From: Asaia bogorensis_B
GTDB taxonomy: Bacteria > Pseudomonadota > Alphaproteobacteria > Acetobacterales > Acetobacteraceae
DNA: 64,000 nucleotides
Strand: one strand, 5' to 3'
Assembly: GCF_900465315.1 (NCBI RefSeq)
Contig: NZ_UBIX01000005.1
Each line of letters starts with the position of its first letter. Position 1 is the stretch's first letter. Below are positions 44,406-53,650 of the stretch, in pieces. The notes below the pieces were generated by a model. It worked only from the letters and a program-made list of their open reading frames with translations. It searched no databases and was not told where the DNA came from. Position numbers and translations under genes: made by a program.

Positions 44406-45044
44406 TCAGCCGAGCTTGTTCGCCTCATATTCCTTCATGAGATCAGCCAGGCCATGCTGACGCTTCGTTTTGAGCCTCGCTGCGACCAGAATCGACTGTG
44501 CTTCCCGCACGGCGCGATCAAGTTCAGCATTGACGATCACATGATCGAATTCGCTCCAGTGCGAAATTTCGGCCAGAGCCGCGCCCATGCGCTTGTCGAT
44601 TTCGGATTCCGCATCCGAAGCACGCGAGCGCAGGCGGCGATCGAGCTCCTTCATCGAGGGGGGGAGCACGAAAAGGCTTACCACGTCGTCCGGCAGCGCC
44701 GCGCGCAGGAGCCTGTGCCCCTGCCAGTCAATATCGAACACCATGTCCCGCCCACTGGCGAGCGCGGCCTCGACGGGCGCACGGGGGGTGCCGTAGCCGC
44801 GACCGAACACCTCGGCCCATTCCAGCAACTCCCCTTTCGCGGCCATGTCGCGAAACTGGTCCATGCTGCGGAAATGGTAATGTACGCCCTCTTTCTCGCC
44901 GGGACGCGGGGCACGCGTGGTGACCGATACGGAATGGGCAAGGCTGGAATCACCCGCGCGCAGCGCATTGGCGATGGTCGATTTCCCTGCGCCGGAGGGT
45001 GCCGAAATCACGAGGCAGACGCCACGTCTTGCTATGGTCGTCAT
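44406..45044 (-). CDS. gmk: Guanylate kinase
   Basis: A 212-residue enzyme. P-loop SAPSGAGKST (14-23), SVSVTTRAPRPGEKEGVHY for GMP binding, and the FDIDWQGHRLLRAAL segment (normally D-I-D-W-Q-G). It converts GMP to GDP with ATP. Normal length for the family. No rpoZ or ribosomal gene is adjacent. Confidence 0.94.
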   Translation of the reverse strand: MTTIARRGVCLVISAPSGAGKSTIANALRAGDSSLAHSVSVTTRAPRPGEKEGVHYHFRSMDQFRDMAAKGELLEWAEVFGRGYGTPRAPVEAALASGRDMVFDIDWQGHRLLRAALPDDVVSLFVLPPSMKELDRRLRSRASDAESEIDKRMGAALAEISHWSEFDHVIVNAELDRAVREAQSILVAARLKTKRQHGLADLMKEYEANKLG

Positions 45045-45307
45045 GTCACACCTCCAGTCTCACGTCATCACTCGTGCTGAGCCATAGCCGTTCGGGCAGG
45101 ATTTGAAAACATGGGAGCATAGGTCCCCCCGCGCCGTGGACAGAGCGCGGCCGTTCGTCTGGGGTTCAGGGCCGCCCCTCCCCGTCATCCACTATAAGCG
45201 TCATCGTTACAAAACAGCTGTTTTTACGCCACAAAGCGCCTACACAGTTCGACACAATCAAAATGCATTCCGGTCACCACGCATCCCGGTCCTCGTCAGG
45301 AGAGATC

Positions 45308-46630
45308 ATGCAGGCTGTCGATATGGAAAACCGCTTTGGCTGGGGTGCTTGCCCCGATGCCCCAACGCCTGATTCAGGGCGTCACTGGCTGATGGCGCAG
45401 CTTGAAGGCCCGCAAAGCCGGTCCTGGGGTGCCCTTGGCTCGAGCGCCGATGGTCTGGTGGCACTGCGTACGCAGCGACAGGAAAAACTGCGTGGCAACC
45501 CATTGGTCAAACCCATTCTGCAAGCGGAGATAACCGCCCAGCTCAACGCCGTGCTCGATGGCGTGCAGCCCTTTCGCGAGAGGCTGGTGTGGTTCTGGTT
45601 CAATCACTTCACGGTCAGCCAGAGGCAGGATCGTACGAAAGCGGTCGTCGGGGCCTATATGCGCGAGGCCATACGCCCGCATGTGACCGGACGCTTCGTC
45701 GATATGCTGACTGCCGTCATGCGCCATCCGGCCATGCTGATGTATCTCGACAATGTCGCCTCGATCGGACCGGACAGTCCCGCCGGCCTGAAGCAGCATC
45801 GCGGCCTGAACGAAAATCTGGCGCGGGAATGTCTGGAGCTGCACACACTCTCGCCGGCCTCTGGCTACACACAGAACGACGTCACGAATTTTGCGGCAAT
45901 CCTGACCGGCTGGGGCGTGGACATGAAAGCCGAAGCACCGGGATTCCGCTTCAATCCCCGTGCCCACCAACCGGGTAGCAAGACGCTGCTTGGCCAGGTT
46001 TTCCCCGAGGGCGAGGCAGGCGGCGTTGCGGCCCTGCAATTTCTGGGTACGCATCCCGCAACGTACAAGCATATCGCCACGCAACTCGCCCGGCATTTCC
46101 TGACCGACACCCCGACACCTGCCCAGATCGCCCCCATCATGACCGCCTTGCAGCGTAGTGGCGGCAATCTGCAGGATGCGACCCGGGCCCTTGTCGATCT
46201 GGCAGGAGCAACACCGCACGGCAGCAAGCTGCGTACACCCATGGAATATGCAGCCGCCGCCCTGCGTGCCACGGGAACGATACCGGCGCTAATCGGCGCG
46301 GATACGAGCAACCCGGACGACCCTCACGCCCCTGCCATGATACTGGCGGCCGCCTGTGGCGCGATGGGTCAGCCGGTCTGGAATGCCCCCATGCCCAACG
46401 GGTGGAGCGACCTTGCCCCGGACTGGTCGGCCCCTGCCGATATGATGGCCCGAGCCGACTGGGCCTATCGCTTTGCTGGCAGGCTGACCGAACAGAACCC
46501 TGAGACCGTGGCTCAGGTCGCATTAGGCCCCTTGCTACGCCCCGCCACAAATCTGGCCATGCAACATGCCGGGTCACGGCGCGACACTTTCACCCTGCTT
46601 TTCTCTTCACCCGAGTTTCAGAGGCGCTGA
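45308..46630 (+). CDS. DUF1800-family protein
   Basis: A 440-residue protein with the DUF1800 hallmarks: LVWFWFNHFTVS, MLMYLDNVASIGP, GLNENLARECLELHTL, YTQNDVTNFAAILTGW and the C-terminal NGWSDLAPDW. No clear signal peptide; ATG 45308 with AGGAGAG 5-11 bases upstream. The family is unknown in function and almost always sits beside a DUF1501 gene, as here, three bases downstream. The pair is thought to act at the envelope. Confidence 0.88.
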   Translation: MQAVDMENRFGWGACPDAPTPDSGRHWLMAQLEGPQSRSWGALGSSADGLVALRTQRQEKLRGNPLVKPILQAEITAQLNAVLDGVQPFRERLVWFWFNHFTVSQRQDRTKAVVGAYMREAIRPHVTGRFVDMLTAVMRHPAMLMYLDNVASIGPDSPAGLKQHRGLNENLARECLELHTLSPASGYTQNDVTNFAAILTGWGVDMKAEAPGFRFNPRAHQPGSKTLLGQVFPEGEAGGVAALQFLGTHPATYKHIATQLARHFLTDTPTPAQIAPIMTALQRSGGNLQDATRALVDLAGATPHGSKLRTPMEYAAAALRATGTIPALIGADTSNPDDPHAPAMILAAACGAMGQPVWNAPMPNGWSDLAPDWSAPADMMARADWAYRFAGRLTEQNPETVAQVALGPLLRPATNLAMQHAGSRRDTFTLLFSSPEFQRR

Positions 46631-46633
46631 CCC

Positions 46634-47836
46634 ATGATGCTCCGTCGTCGTTCTGCCCTTCTAGGTCTGGCCGCGAGCTGGTCTCTCGGTCGTTCCTCCC
46701 TTGCTCTCGCGGCGCCATCCGCCGTCTCGTCCGGTCAGGCTCAGGATGCGCGACTGGTCGTGATCCTGCTTCGCGGTGCGCTCGATGGCATGGCGGCTGT
46801 CACCCCCTATGGCGACCCGGGGCTCGCTGCACTGCGCAAGGCGCTTGTCCTGCCTGAACCGGGGCAGGATCAGGGCTTGCTCGATCTGGGTGGTACATTC
46901 GGGCTGCATCCCGCCCTGGCGGGCCTGCACGACCTATATGGTGCCGGGCAGATGCTCCCAGTCCATGCCGTTGCCGCGCCGTATCGCACGCGCTCTCATT
47001 TTGACGCCCAGGATTATCTTGAAAGCGGGGCGGATCATCGCCTCTCCAGTGGTTGGCTCAATCGTGCCGTTTCTTTTCTGCCGGGGCAGAGGCAGCACCC
47101 CGAAGGGCTGGGTCTGTCGCTTGGGCTCGATGTGCCCCTGTTGTTGCGCGGTCCCGCCCGCATCGGCAGCTATGCCCCGGCGGGCAGCCAGCATCCCACA
47201 GACGAGCTTTACCGCCAGATTGCAAAGCTGAACGAGCATGACAGGCTGACTGGCCCGGCCTTTCACAACGGCCTTCTGGCCCGTGGTTTTTCAGACAATG
47301 CCCTGGCGCAGGGCGCCATGCGGGACGAACGCAAGGAGGATGGTTTCACACGTCTGGCCTCGGCAGCAGGGCTCATGATGTCACGCGACGACGGGCCACG
47401 TGTCGCCGCCCTGGAAATAGGCGGATGGGACACCCATGCGGGCCAGATCGGGGCGCTCAAGGCCCCGCTCGCCCGGCTCGATCAGGGAATGACAACCCTG
47501 AAAAACAATCTGGGCGCGTCCTGGTCACGCACGGTGGTGCTGGCCATGACCGAATTCGGCCGGACCGCCCGCATGAATGGCACGGGCGGAACCGATCACG
47601 GCACGGGGGCCGTGGCCTTTCTGGCTGGCGGCGCTGTGAGTGGCGGACGTGTCGCCGGAACATGGCCGGGATTGCGCCCCGGGCAGCTTTTTGAAAACCG
47701 CGATCTCGCACCGACAACCGATCTGCGCAGTGTCATAGCCGGAATCCTGTGTGCTCATATGCACCTGCCACGCACAGCACTCGCGCAGGTTTTTCCCGAT
47801 GGCACACCCGATCTGATGACAGGCCTTGTAGCGTAG
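46634..47836 (+). CDS. DUF1501-family protein, Tat-exported
   Basis: A 400-residue protein. The N-terminus MMLRRRSALLGLAASWSLG is a likely twin-arginine signal. The body has the alkaline-phosphatase-like features of DUF1501: VVILLRGALDGMAAV, RTRSHFDAQDYLE, EIGGWDTHAGQ, MTEFGRTARMNGTGGTDHG. The latter holds likely metal ligands. It is co-transcribed with the DUF1800 gene. Function unknown. Confidence 0.88.
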   Translation: MMLRRRSALLGLAASWSLGRSSLALAAPSAVSSGQAQDARLVVILLRGALDGMAAVTPYGDPGLAALRKALVLPEPGQDQGLLDLGGTFGLHPALAGLHDLYGAGQMLPVHAVAAPYRTRSHFDAQDYLESGADHRLSSGWLNRAVSFLPGQRQHPEGLGLSLGLDVPLLLRGPARIGSYAPAGSQHPTDELYRQIAKLNEHDRLTGPAFHNGLLARGFSDNALAQGAMRDERKEDGFTRLASAAGLMMSRDDGPRVAALEIGGWDTHAGQIGALKAPLARLDQGMTTLKNNLGASWSRTVVLAMTEFGRTARMNGTGGTDHGTGAVAFLAGGAVSGGRVAGTWPGLRPGQLFENRDLAPTTDLRSVIAGILCAHMHLPRTALAQVFPDGTPDLMTGLVA

Positions 47837-47877
47837 CAACACGCCGGGGCTGAATTGCCCCGGTGCAACAGTCAGTC

Positions 47878-48942
47878 TCAGGGGATGAGTTTTCGCGCCT
47901 GCAGCAGGGTAAACAGATCGGCAAAGGAACGCCGTGTATCGTGATACCCTGTAAAGCCGAACAGACGGCTTTTCGTCATATCGGTCACACATTCCACCGG
48001 GCGGCCCAGATCAGCATCCGTATGCCACGGCGAGGCCAGACGGGTCAGGTCAGGCTCAACCAGATCATGCTTTTGGGCGAGCGCCGACCATACATCTTCC
48101 TTGCCGCGCAACAGGGCTTCGAGCGACGTTGCCTCACCGGGATAGGGCGCAGCCTCGATGCCAAACCAGTTGGCCAGTTCACCCCACAGGCTCGACCAGC
48201 GAAACACGTCGCCATTGACCACATTGAAAGCCTGGTTACGCCCGGCCGGATTTGTCGAGGCCCAGTGAATCTGGCTCGCAAGCTGCCTTGCATCCGTGAC
48301 ATCTGTGAGTGCGTTCCACTGGGTCGGGGAGCCGGGAAACACGAAGGGCATCCCCGTCTCGCGGCATAGCGAGGCATAGACAGCGAGCGTTGTGCCCATA
48401 TTCATCAGATTGCCAATGGCAAAGCCGATCACCGTATGAGGGCGATGCACCGACCACGTGAAGTTGAGGCTGCGCGATGCCTCAAACAGCACGTCTTCCT
48501 GCGCGTAATAGAAATTCTCGACATCCAGCCGCCCCATGCTTTCGCGGAAAGGGGTGACCGGCGGTGCCCCTTTGGCATAGGCATCGAATGGCCCGAGATA
48601 ATGCTTGAGCCCGGTAACAAGCGCTGCATGGACAAGGGCTTCCGGCCTGGGGAGCGCCTCGAACACATTGCGCAGCATGGCAGCATTGGCGATGCAGTTC
48701 TCACGCTCGGTCTCTCGTCGCGTCCATGTAGTGAAGAACACATGGCTTGGCGCGATATCTGCCAGCGCCGCCTTCAGCCCCTGCGGGTCGAGCGTGTCGG
48801 CCTTGATGGGCAACACCGTGGCGGGAAGCGCCTCGATACGACGGGCAAGGCCATAAACGGTCCAGCCTTCAGCCACCAGACGATTGGCAAGATTTTGCCC
48901 GACCAGACCGGTCGCACCGATGATAAGGGCAGTATGGGTCAT
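47878..48942 (-). CDS. NAD(P)-dependent reductase of the PRISE type
   Basis: A 354-residue extended short-chain dehydrogenase. TALIIGATGLVGQNLA is the Rossmann loop. VFFTTWTRRETERENC and RLDVENFYYAQEDVLF, with its FYYxQED, mark the PRISE group (plant progesterone 5-beta-reductase/iridoid synthase relatives), which reduce activated C=C bonds of enones. ATG 48942 is used because upstream sequence is not conserved-looking. It is divergent from an HxlR regulator 101 bases away, which likely controls it. Confidence 0.85.
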   Translation of the reverse strand: MTHTALIIGATGLVGQNLANRLVAEGWTVYGLARRIEALPATVLPIKADTLDPQGLKAALADIAPSHVFFTTWTRRETERENCIANAAMLRNVFEALPRPEALVHAALVTGLKHYLGPFDAYAKGAPPVTPFRESMGRLDVENFYYAQEDVLFEASRSLNFTWSVHRPHTVIGFAIGNLMNMGTTLAVYASLCRETGMPFVFPGSPTQWNALTDVTDARQLASQIHWASTNPAGRNQAFNVVNGDVFRWSSLWGELANWFGIEAAPYPGEATSLEALLRGKEDVWSALAQKHDLVEPDLTRLASPWHTDADLGRPVECVTDMTKSRLFGFTGYHDTRRSFADLFTLLQARKLIP

Positions 48943-49043
48943 CAGAAATACTCCAGCGTCGTTCCTGTCTTTGCGAAGCTGGGGCGAGGGAATAAAAAAC
49001 ACAATCCGGCACCTTTTTGTGCCCTGGTTACCTGAAGGGCTCC

Positions 49044-49436
49044 ATGACCGACCCCAACCCGTCTCCTGATCTGCTGGCCGGCTACCGTCAGGCCCCGTTT
49101 GCCGAGGATTGCGCCCCACGACGCCTGCTCAAGCTGTTTTCAGGCAAATGGGTGACCATGATCCTGCATGCCCTGCATATGTCCGGGGGGTCAGCCCGCC
49201 CCGGCGCCCTGCAGCGCAACCTGCCCGGCTTGTCGAAAAAGATGATGACCCAGACGCTACGCGATCTTCAGACGGCCGGTCTGGTCGAACGGGTCGTGAT
49301 CCAGACCATGCCACCCAATGTGGAATACAGGCTGACCGCGCTTGGCCAGCGCTTTATCGAACCGCTGGAAATGCTTTATTGCTGGGGTGTCCGTCATGCG
49401 GATCTCCTGCAGCAGCTTGGCCAGCACCTCGACTGA
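49044..49436 (+). CDS. HxlR-family transcriptional regulator
   Basis: A 130-residue winged-helix protein: CAPRRLLKLFSGKWVTMILH, RPGALQRNLPGLSKKMMTQ, TLRDLQTAGLVERVV and VEYRLTALGQRF are the HxlR plan. It has a single N-terminal cysteine (Cys23) just before the DNA-binding domain, where several HxlR regulators sense electrophiles or oxidants. ATG 49044 has GAAGGGC upstream. It likely regulates the divergent PRISE reductase. Confidence 0.85.
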   Translation: MTDPNPSPDLLAGYRQAPFAEDCAPRRLLKLFSGKWVTMILHALHMSGGSARPGALQRNLPGLSKKMMTQTLRDLQTAGLVERVVIQTMPPNVEYRLTALGQRFIEPLEMLYCWGVRHADLLQQLGQHLD

Positions 49437-49466
49437 CCAGCGCCCGAGTGATCCGCACCCGACTGA

Positions 49467-49868
49467 TCAGCGTCCCACGAGCGCTTTCATGCTTGCGGGA
49501 TAACGTTCACCCACAACGTCGATGTGCGTCAGCGCCTCGTCGATCGCCTGCAATTCATCGGAGCCAAGTGCCAGTATCGCGCCGCCGAGATTTTCCTCCA
49601 GACGCGACAGGCGACGCGTACCAGGAATGGGTACGATCCACGGCTTGCGGGCCAGAAGCCAGGCAAGCGCAATCTGCGCCGGGGTGGCCTGACGCTGCGC
49701 TGCAATGGCTTCGAGCTGCGTGACCAGCGCCTGATTGGTCTGCAACGCCTCCGGAGCAAAACGTGGCACGATCTCGCGGAAATCCTGATCGCTGAACTGG
49801 GTGTTCGTGTCGATCTTGCCCGTCAGGAAGCTCTTGCCCAGCGGACTGAAAGGCATGAATCTGCTCGC
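49467..49868 (-). pseudogene. Aldo/keto reductase, C-terminal half (split gene)
   Basis: The frame gives PFSPLGKSFLTGKID, PRFAPEALQTNQALVTQLEA, TPAQIALAWLLARKPWIVPI and PGTRRLSRLEENLGG, the C-terminal half of an aldo/keto reductase. The N-terminal half lies on the same strand at 53150-53593, with about 3.2 kb between. About 60-70 middle residues are missing, so the gene is not restorable by simple excision. The open frame runs on to 49931 into unrelated sequence. Non-functional. Confidence 0.85.
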
Positions 49869-50506
49869 TTTGGTCGCAACCAATAAAGCAACCCATTGAA
49901 GCGAAATGGTAATTTCAGGAGAAATCATCATTCACATGGTGACCGCGGATTCACTGTGCGGGCAAACCCGTAGGGCAGTCAAGCTAGTGGCACAGAGTTC
50001 GATTCAGCGGGTTGGAGTTGCTGCGTACTGTTCCTGAAAGTGAATGGGGTGCGTATTCTGGTTGCTGCACCAGAGGCGGTCAAGGTTATGGTGACACTTG
50101 CTCTATTTGAGATGAAAGTAGTACTCTCTGTCTGGTTACGGCAGAGTGCCATTTATTATTTAGGTTTTTACTGCACGTTGGGGACGAAATATTTAAGAAG
50201 CCAGCCGTCCAAACTAGCGGATACGTCGTGCCGCGGGGGTTTGCAAACTGGTCAACGAGAAAGCAATGCTTCCCCCGTGCCCCCCTCTTCATGTCAGATT
50301 TGGCGGGAGTAGAAAGTCCTGTTGTTGGGCGAACGAAATATAAACAGTCATCCATATCCTTCGCAATATCTTCTCTCTTCAATGAAAATATGCATCGTAT
50401 ATCATGTGTAGTTTCTCAGATAAATATAAAATCTAAATCTAAGATAACCTTACGCATTGATAAATCTGACAATTTGCATCATTCCTATATTCTATTGGAA
50501 CTATTT
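49869..50506. other. Left part of the inserted block, no clear gene
   Basis: About 640 bases. The right part (50340-50500) is AT-rich. A minus-strand frame at 50086-50382 (98 codons from TTG) is open, but lacks a ribosome site and recognisable features. The boundary with the aldo/keto reductase is sharp in base composition. Confidence 0.4.
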
Positions 50507-51025
50507 CTATGAGACCCTAAGAAATAGAATAACCGACATCCAAGATCCCATTGAGGCTATTCCGTTTATCAATACGTATGTCAGCAAGCCGAGCCTATTT
50601 CCTGCTAGGGGGAGCGTAGACGCAGAAGAAAATTCCCGTAAAGCTATCCTGTAATGTAGTCGAAGTCGGTCCTTGTCTGGCCCGCTCCAATTATGCTCGT
50701 TAGCAATTTCAGAAAAATATATCTCTCCACTCTTCAAATTTTTCTCAAAAATAATTAATATAACTGTAGAATAAATAAGTATAAAAAAATCAGCGAATAA
50801 ATATACCAAGCCAATATCAGCATCATCAAAGAACATAAATCTTGGTACTTTTTTCGTTATGATGAATAAAGCTGGAATAAAAGTAAAAACAATATGTGCT
50901 AACGTTAATATTGAGATTAGTTGCCCACTTGAAGATAGTCTCCGATTGAGATAAGAAAGGGCTCGAATACTAATTTCGAACTCTTCAGAGTCATATCCAC
51001 CTTGTTTCATTTCATCTTGCCGCAT
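50507..51025 (-). CDS. Small multi-pass membrane protein paired with a GTPase
   Basis: A protein of about 172 residues (ATG 51025; ATG 51010 also possible; a TTG lies at 51043). A polar N-terminus with a helix (EEFEISIRALSYLNRRLS) precedes three hydrophobic segments: LISILTLAHIVFTFIPALFI, IGLVYLFADFFILIYSTVIL, and LLTYVLINGIASMGSWMSVI near the C-terminus. A charged loop of about 50 residues lies before the last. The layout is like small membrane effectors such as SLATT proteins, but no family is firmly recognised. It overlaps the 3' end of the GTPase gene by 14 bases, so the two are coupled. AT-rich, foreign codon use. Confidence 0.6.
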   Translation of the reverse strand: MRQDEMKQGGYDSEEFEISIRALSYLNRRLSSSGQLISILTLAHIVFTFIPALFIITKKVPRFMFFDDADIGLVYLFADFFILIYSTVILIIFEKNLKSGEIYFSEIANEHNWSGPDKDRLRLHYRIALREFSSASTLPLAGNRLGLLTYVLINGIASMGSWMSVILFLRVS

Positions 51026-51785
51026 TTTCGAGCATTTTTGCAATCAAGCTTGCATGATCCGTTTTTCTCATTTCGTCACTATAAAATCCACTCATAGGAA
51101 CCTGTTTGTAAAAAAGCTGATTCTGTGAAGAGTACGGACGGACATCATGAGAGAGACGGCGTGCAGAACCTAGTGCTTGGAAATAAGGACCTGATTGATA
51201 GTGATGCAACGCGGGTTGGTCGGCATCAGCAACCCACCAAAGATCAGCTTTTGTTACAACAGTGATCATCCAATCAGCGGCCCCGCCTTCACCACAAAGT
51301 ATCTCATTCCATTCGGACAAAAGGTCAACCTCAAGTTGACGACGACCCTCAAGGAATGCCTCCTTTACCCTATGGTTGTCGACCGCTTCCGAAGCTTTCA
51401 CCGTTTCTTCGTGATATCCATACGAGACCACATTTATAATACCCAGTCGTCTTTTTCCGGCTGCACCCAAAATAGCCCTATGCCTTTCCTGTCGATAGAT
51501 ATCTAGAGGCTGGCCAGGGGTATCGACTAAATTAAAATACGACTTCTCTATTTTTCCAGTTACTGTTTGCGACTTTGTGGTTCTTTCAATGCGTGAAATC
51601 TGAGGATTTTCGCCAGATATAAGCTTAAGGAAAGACGATTTTCCGGCGCCTGAAGCACCTAGAACAAGAACATCCTGAGAGGTCTTCCGCAGCAACCAAT
51701 CTTTAGCACGCTCCAGCATCCCAGCGTCGCGGAGAATTTTTACAACTTGCTGACCGTAAGGAACAAGCTCGCTTAAATCACTCAT
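51012..51785 (-). CDS. P-loop GTPase of unknown family
   Basis: A 257-residue protein. DVLVLGASGAGKSSFLKLI is the G1 loop (Lys49). A Thr pair at 69-70 may act as G2. FNLVDTPGQPLDIY is G3 (DTPG, 88-91), and ITVVTKADLWW is G4 (TKAD, 178-181), so guanine binding is likely. The N-terminus LVPYGQQVVKILRDAGMLER is a helix of the kind that precedes GTPase domains in stress and immunity NTPases. There is no signal peptide. It is upstream of, and overlaps, a membrane-protein gene, and lies in an AT-rich block that broke an aldo/keto reductase gene. Inferred: a two-gene module, possibly for phage defence, with the GTPase as sensor/switch and the membrane protein as effector. Confidence 0.7.
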   Translation of the reverse strand: MSDLSELVPYGQQVVKILRDAGMLERAKDWLLRKTSQDVLVLGASGAGKSSFLKLISGENPQISRIERTTKSQTVTGKIEKSYFNLVDTPGQPLDIYRQERHRAILGAAGKRRLGIINVVSYGYHEETVKASEAVDNHRVKEAFLEGRRQLEVDLLSEWNEILCGEGGAADWMITVVTKADLWWVADADQPALHHYQSGPYFQALGSARRLSHDVRPYSSQNQLFYKQVPMSGFYSDEMRKTDHASLIAKMLENAAR

Positions 51786-51856
51786 ATTTTATTCCAATAT
51801 CACACCTTAATTTGATAGGAATTATAGAGAAACGATGGACAAGAGCAAGCCGCACA

Positions 51857-52740
51857 GAGCCTGTTTGGAAAGTTGGAGCGGATGTGATTCAAGCTCTGGA
51901 TGTGGACACCAGAGCAGAGGGCCCGAATGTCCGGGATTGCCCGCAAGACGAAGCGTTATCCGTCGGACATGACGGACGAGGAATGGGCGCGGATCGCGCC
52001 GCTGATGCCCGAACCGGGGTGCATGGGCCGTCCACGCGAGATCGAATTTCGTGAGGTGATTAACGCGGTGTGCTACCTGGTCCGCTCGGGCTGCGGCTGG
52101 CGGATGTTTCCGATCCATTTCGGCCACTGGCGCACGGTCTATGGCTGGTTTCGGGAGCTGGCCCGGCGGTTTCTGTTTCAGACTATTCATGACGTCGAAC
52201 TGATGCTTGATCGGGAGCGGTCAGGTCGCGAGACGAGCCCGACCGCCGGGGTGATCGACAGCCAGAGCATCAAGGCACCGCATGCGCAAACAAGAGGTTA
52301 TGACGCCGGCAAGAAGGTCGTCGGGCGCAAGCGGCATATTGCCGTGGATACAGACGGACGTCTGCTGATGGTCAATCTGACCCCGGCCGACATCTCCGAC
52401 AGCGCGGGCGCGCAGATGATCCTGGATGCGATCCGCAAGCGCTGGCTCTGGGTGAAGCACCTGTTCGCTGACGGGGCTTACGACCGGCTCCAGTTGATGG
52501 ACAAGGCGGCCTATCTAGACTTCGTCGTCGAAGTCATTCGACGCAGGGACGGAGGGAAGGGCTTCGAGATTCTGCTCCGTCGATGGGTCGTGGAGCGGAC
52601 CTTTGGCTGGATGACCCGCTGGCGACGTCTCGTGCGCGACTATGAGCGTCGTATTGACGTCTCACAAGCCATGATCTTCGTCGCCATGGGCGCCAATCTC
52701 ACCCGCAGAAATGCCCATCCGTGAGTTTCCAAACAGGCTC
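51857..52740 (+). mobile_element. Intact IS5-family (IS1031-like) insertion sequence
   Basis: An 884-base element bounded by inverted repeats that both read GAGCCTGTTTGGAAA inward. It holds one transposase gene. Flanks are ACA on the left and ATA on the right, so no matching 3-base target duplication is seen; this may mean a rearrangement at this copy. A decayed relative lies at 31993-32665. Confidence 0.9.
51900..52724 (+). CDS. IS5-family transposase
   Basis: A 274-residue transposase. N-terminal domain RYPSDMTDEEWARIAPLMPE is typical of the DUF4096 start of IS5 transposases. The DDE triad lies in GVIDSQSIK (first Asp), HLFADGAYDRL (second Asp) and RRWVVERTFGWMTRW (Glu). The frame is unbroken; ATG 51927 is an alternative start. 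It should be active. Confidence 0.93.
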   Translation: MWTPEQRARMSGIARKTKRYPSDMTDEEWARIAPLMPEPGCMGRPREIEFREVINAVCYLVRSGCGWRMFPIHFGHWRTVYGWFRELARRFLFQTIHDVELMLDRERSGRETSPTAGVIDSQSIKAPHAQTRGYDAGKKVVGRKRHIAVDTDGRLLMVNLTPADISDSAGAQMILDAIRKRWLWVKHLFADGAYDRLQLMDKAAYLDFVVEVIRRRDGGKGFEILLRRWVVERTFGWMTRWRRLVRDYERRIDVSQAMIFVAMGANLTRRNAHP

Positions 52741-53149
52741 ATACGATCTCCCGTCAGGCGCAAAACGAATTCTTAACAAATACCATAATATAACAAATAA
52801 GGTATTTTTATTATAAACACTTACTGTATTTTACAATAGTATAGTTATAAAATATTATAAATTAATTTTCACATGAAGAAAGATGTGCCTGCTTTGTAAA
52901 GATTTTATCGATAGCCTGATTGTCTGACACGAAGCGTAAGCAGTCATCAGATCAAACCTTATTTCTTTTGCGCTGTAGGGGGTCAACGGGGGAGGTCTCT
53001 TCCCCTTGCCATATGCTCAACGTGACCTCTTAAGTAGCCTTAGAGCACTGCTCGCTCCCCCTTAAACCGGTATCTCTTTGGAGACTGTTTCCGGGTAGCT
53101 TATGGTCTCTATAGTTTGGAGATTGGCGGTTCTTGTGCCTGTCAGGTAG
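52741..53149. other. Right part of the inserted block, AT-rich, no gene
   Basis: About 410 bases. The section 52770-52870 is strongly AT-rich. No gene recognised. The last 100 bases are not homologous to aldo/keto reductases although they directly abut the broken gene. Confidence 0.5.
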
Positions 53150-53593
53150 GCGGATTTTACCCTCCCATATGAGTTCCTTGACCGTCCCTGCCACATCCTC
53201 CATCGGCACATCAGGATCGACACGATGCTGATAGAACAGATCGATCACATCGGTGCGCAGACGCCTGAGCGCGTCCTCGGCAACCTGACGGATGCGAGCC
53301 GGATGACTGTCGAGCCCATCGCCCGGCCGGCCATTGCGAAAGCCGAACTTCGTGGCAATCACCACATCCTTGCGGAAAGGCGCGAGCGCCTCGCCCAGCA
53401 GGCTCTCATTGGTGCCGGGGCCATAAGCCTCGGCGGTGTCGAAAAACGTGACCCCGCGCTCATAGGCACCCCGCAGGAAGGTGATGGCGCTTTCATGATC
53501 TTCGGCGGGGCCATAACCGAAACTCAGCCCCATGCATCCCAGACCAAGGGCAGAAACCTCGAGTCCGCTTTTTCCCAAAACCCGCTTTTCCAT
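53150..53593 (-). pseudogene. Aldo/keto reductase, N-terminal half (split gene)
   Basis: MEKRVLGKSGLEVSALGLGC, GVTFFDTAEAYGPGTNESLL, VVIATKFGF and DLFYQHRVDPDVPMEDVAGT are the N-terminal half of an aldo/keto reductase. The catalytic Asp and Tyr are present in FDTAEAYG (Asp52, Tyr57); the Lys is in TKFG (Lys82) and the His in YQHRVD (His123). Homology stops after ELIWEGKI; the frame runs on to 53030 in unrelated residues. The rest lies at 49467-49868. The gene belonged to the cupin/LysR/SDR cluster. Confidence 0.88.
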
Positions 53594-53650
53594 GTTCCGG
53601 TCTCTTTCCGATGATTATGATGTGTGTGGGGACCTGTTCAGCCCTTAATC

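Noticed and set aside
45382..46219. Long minus-strand frames opposite the DUF1800 gene
   Set aside because: They are complements of a gene with strong family motifs.
50086..50382. 98-codon minus-strand frame in the inserted block
   Set aside because: TTG start, no ribosome site, no recognisable features; kept only as part of the block description.
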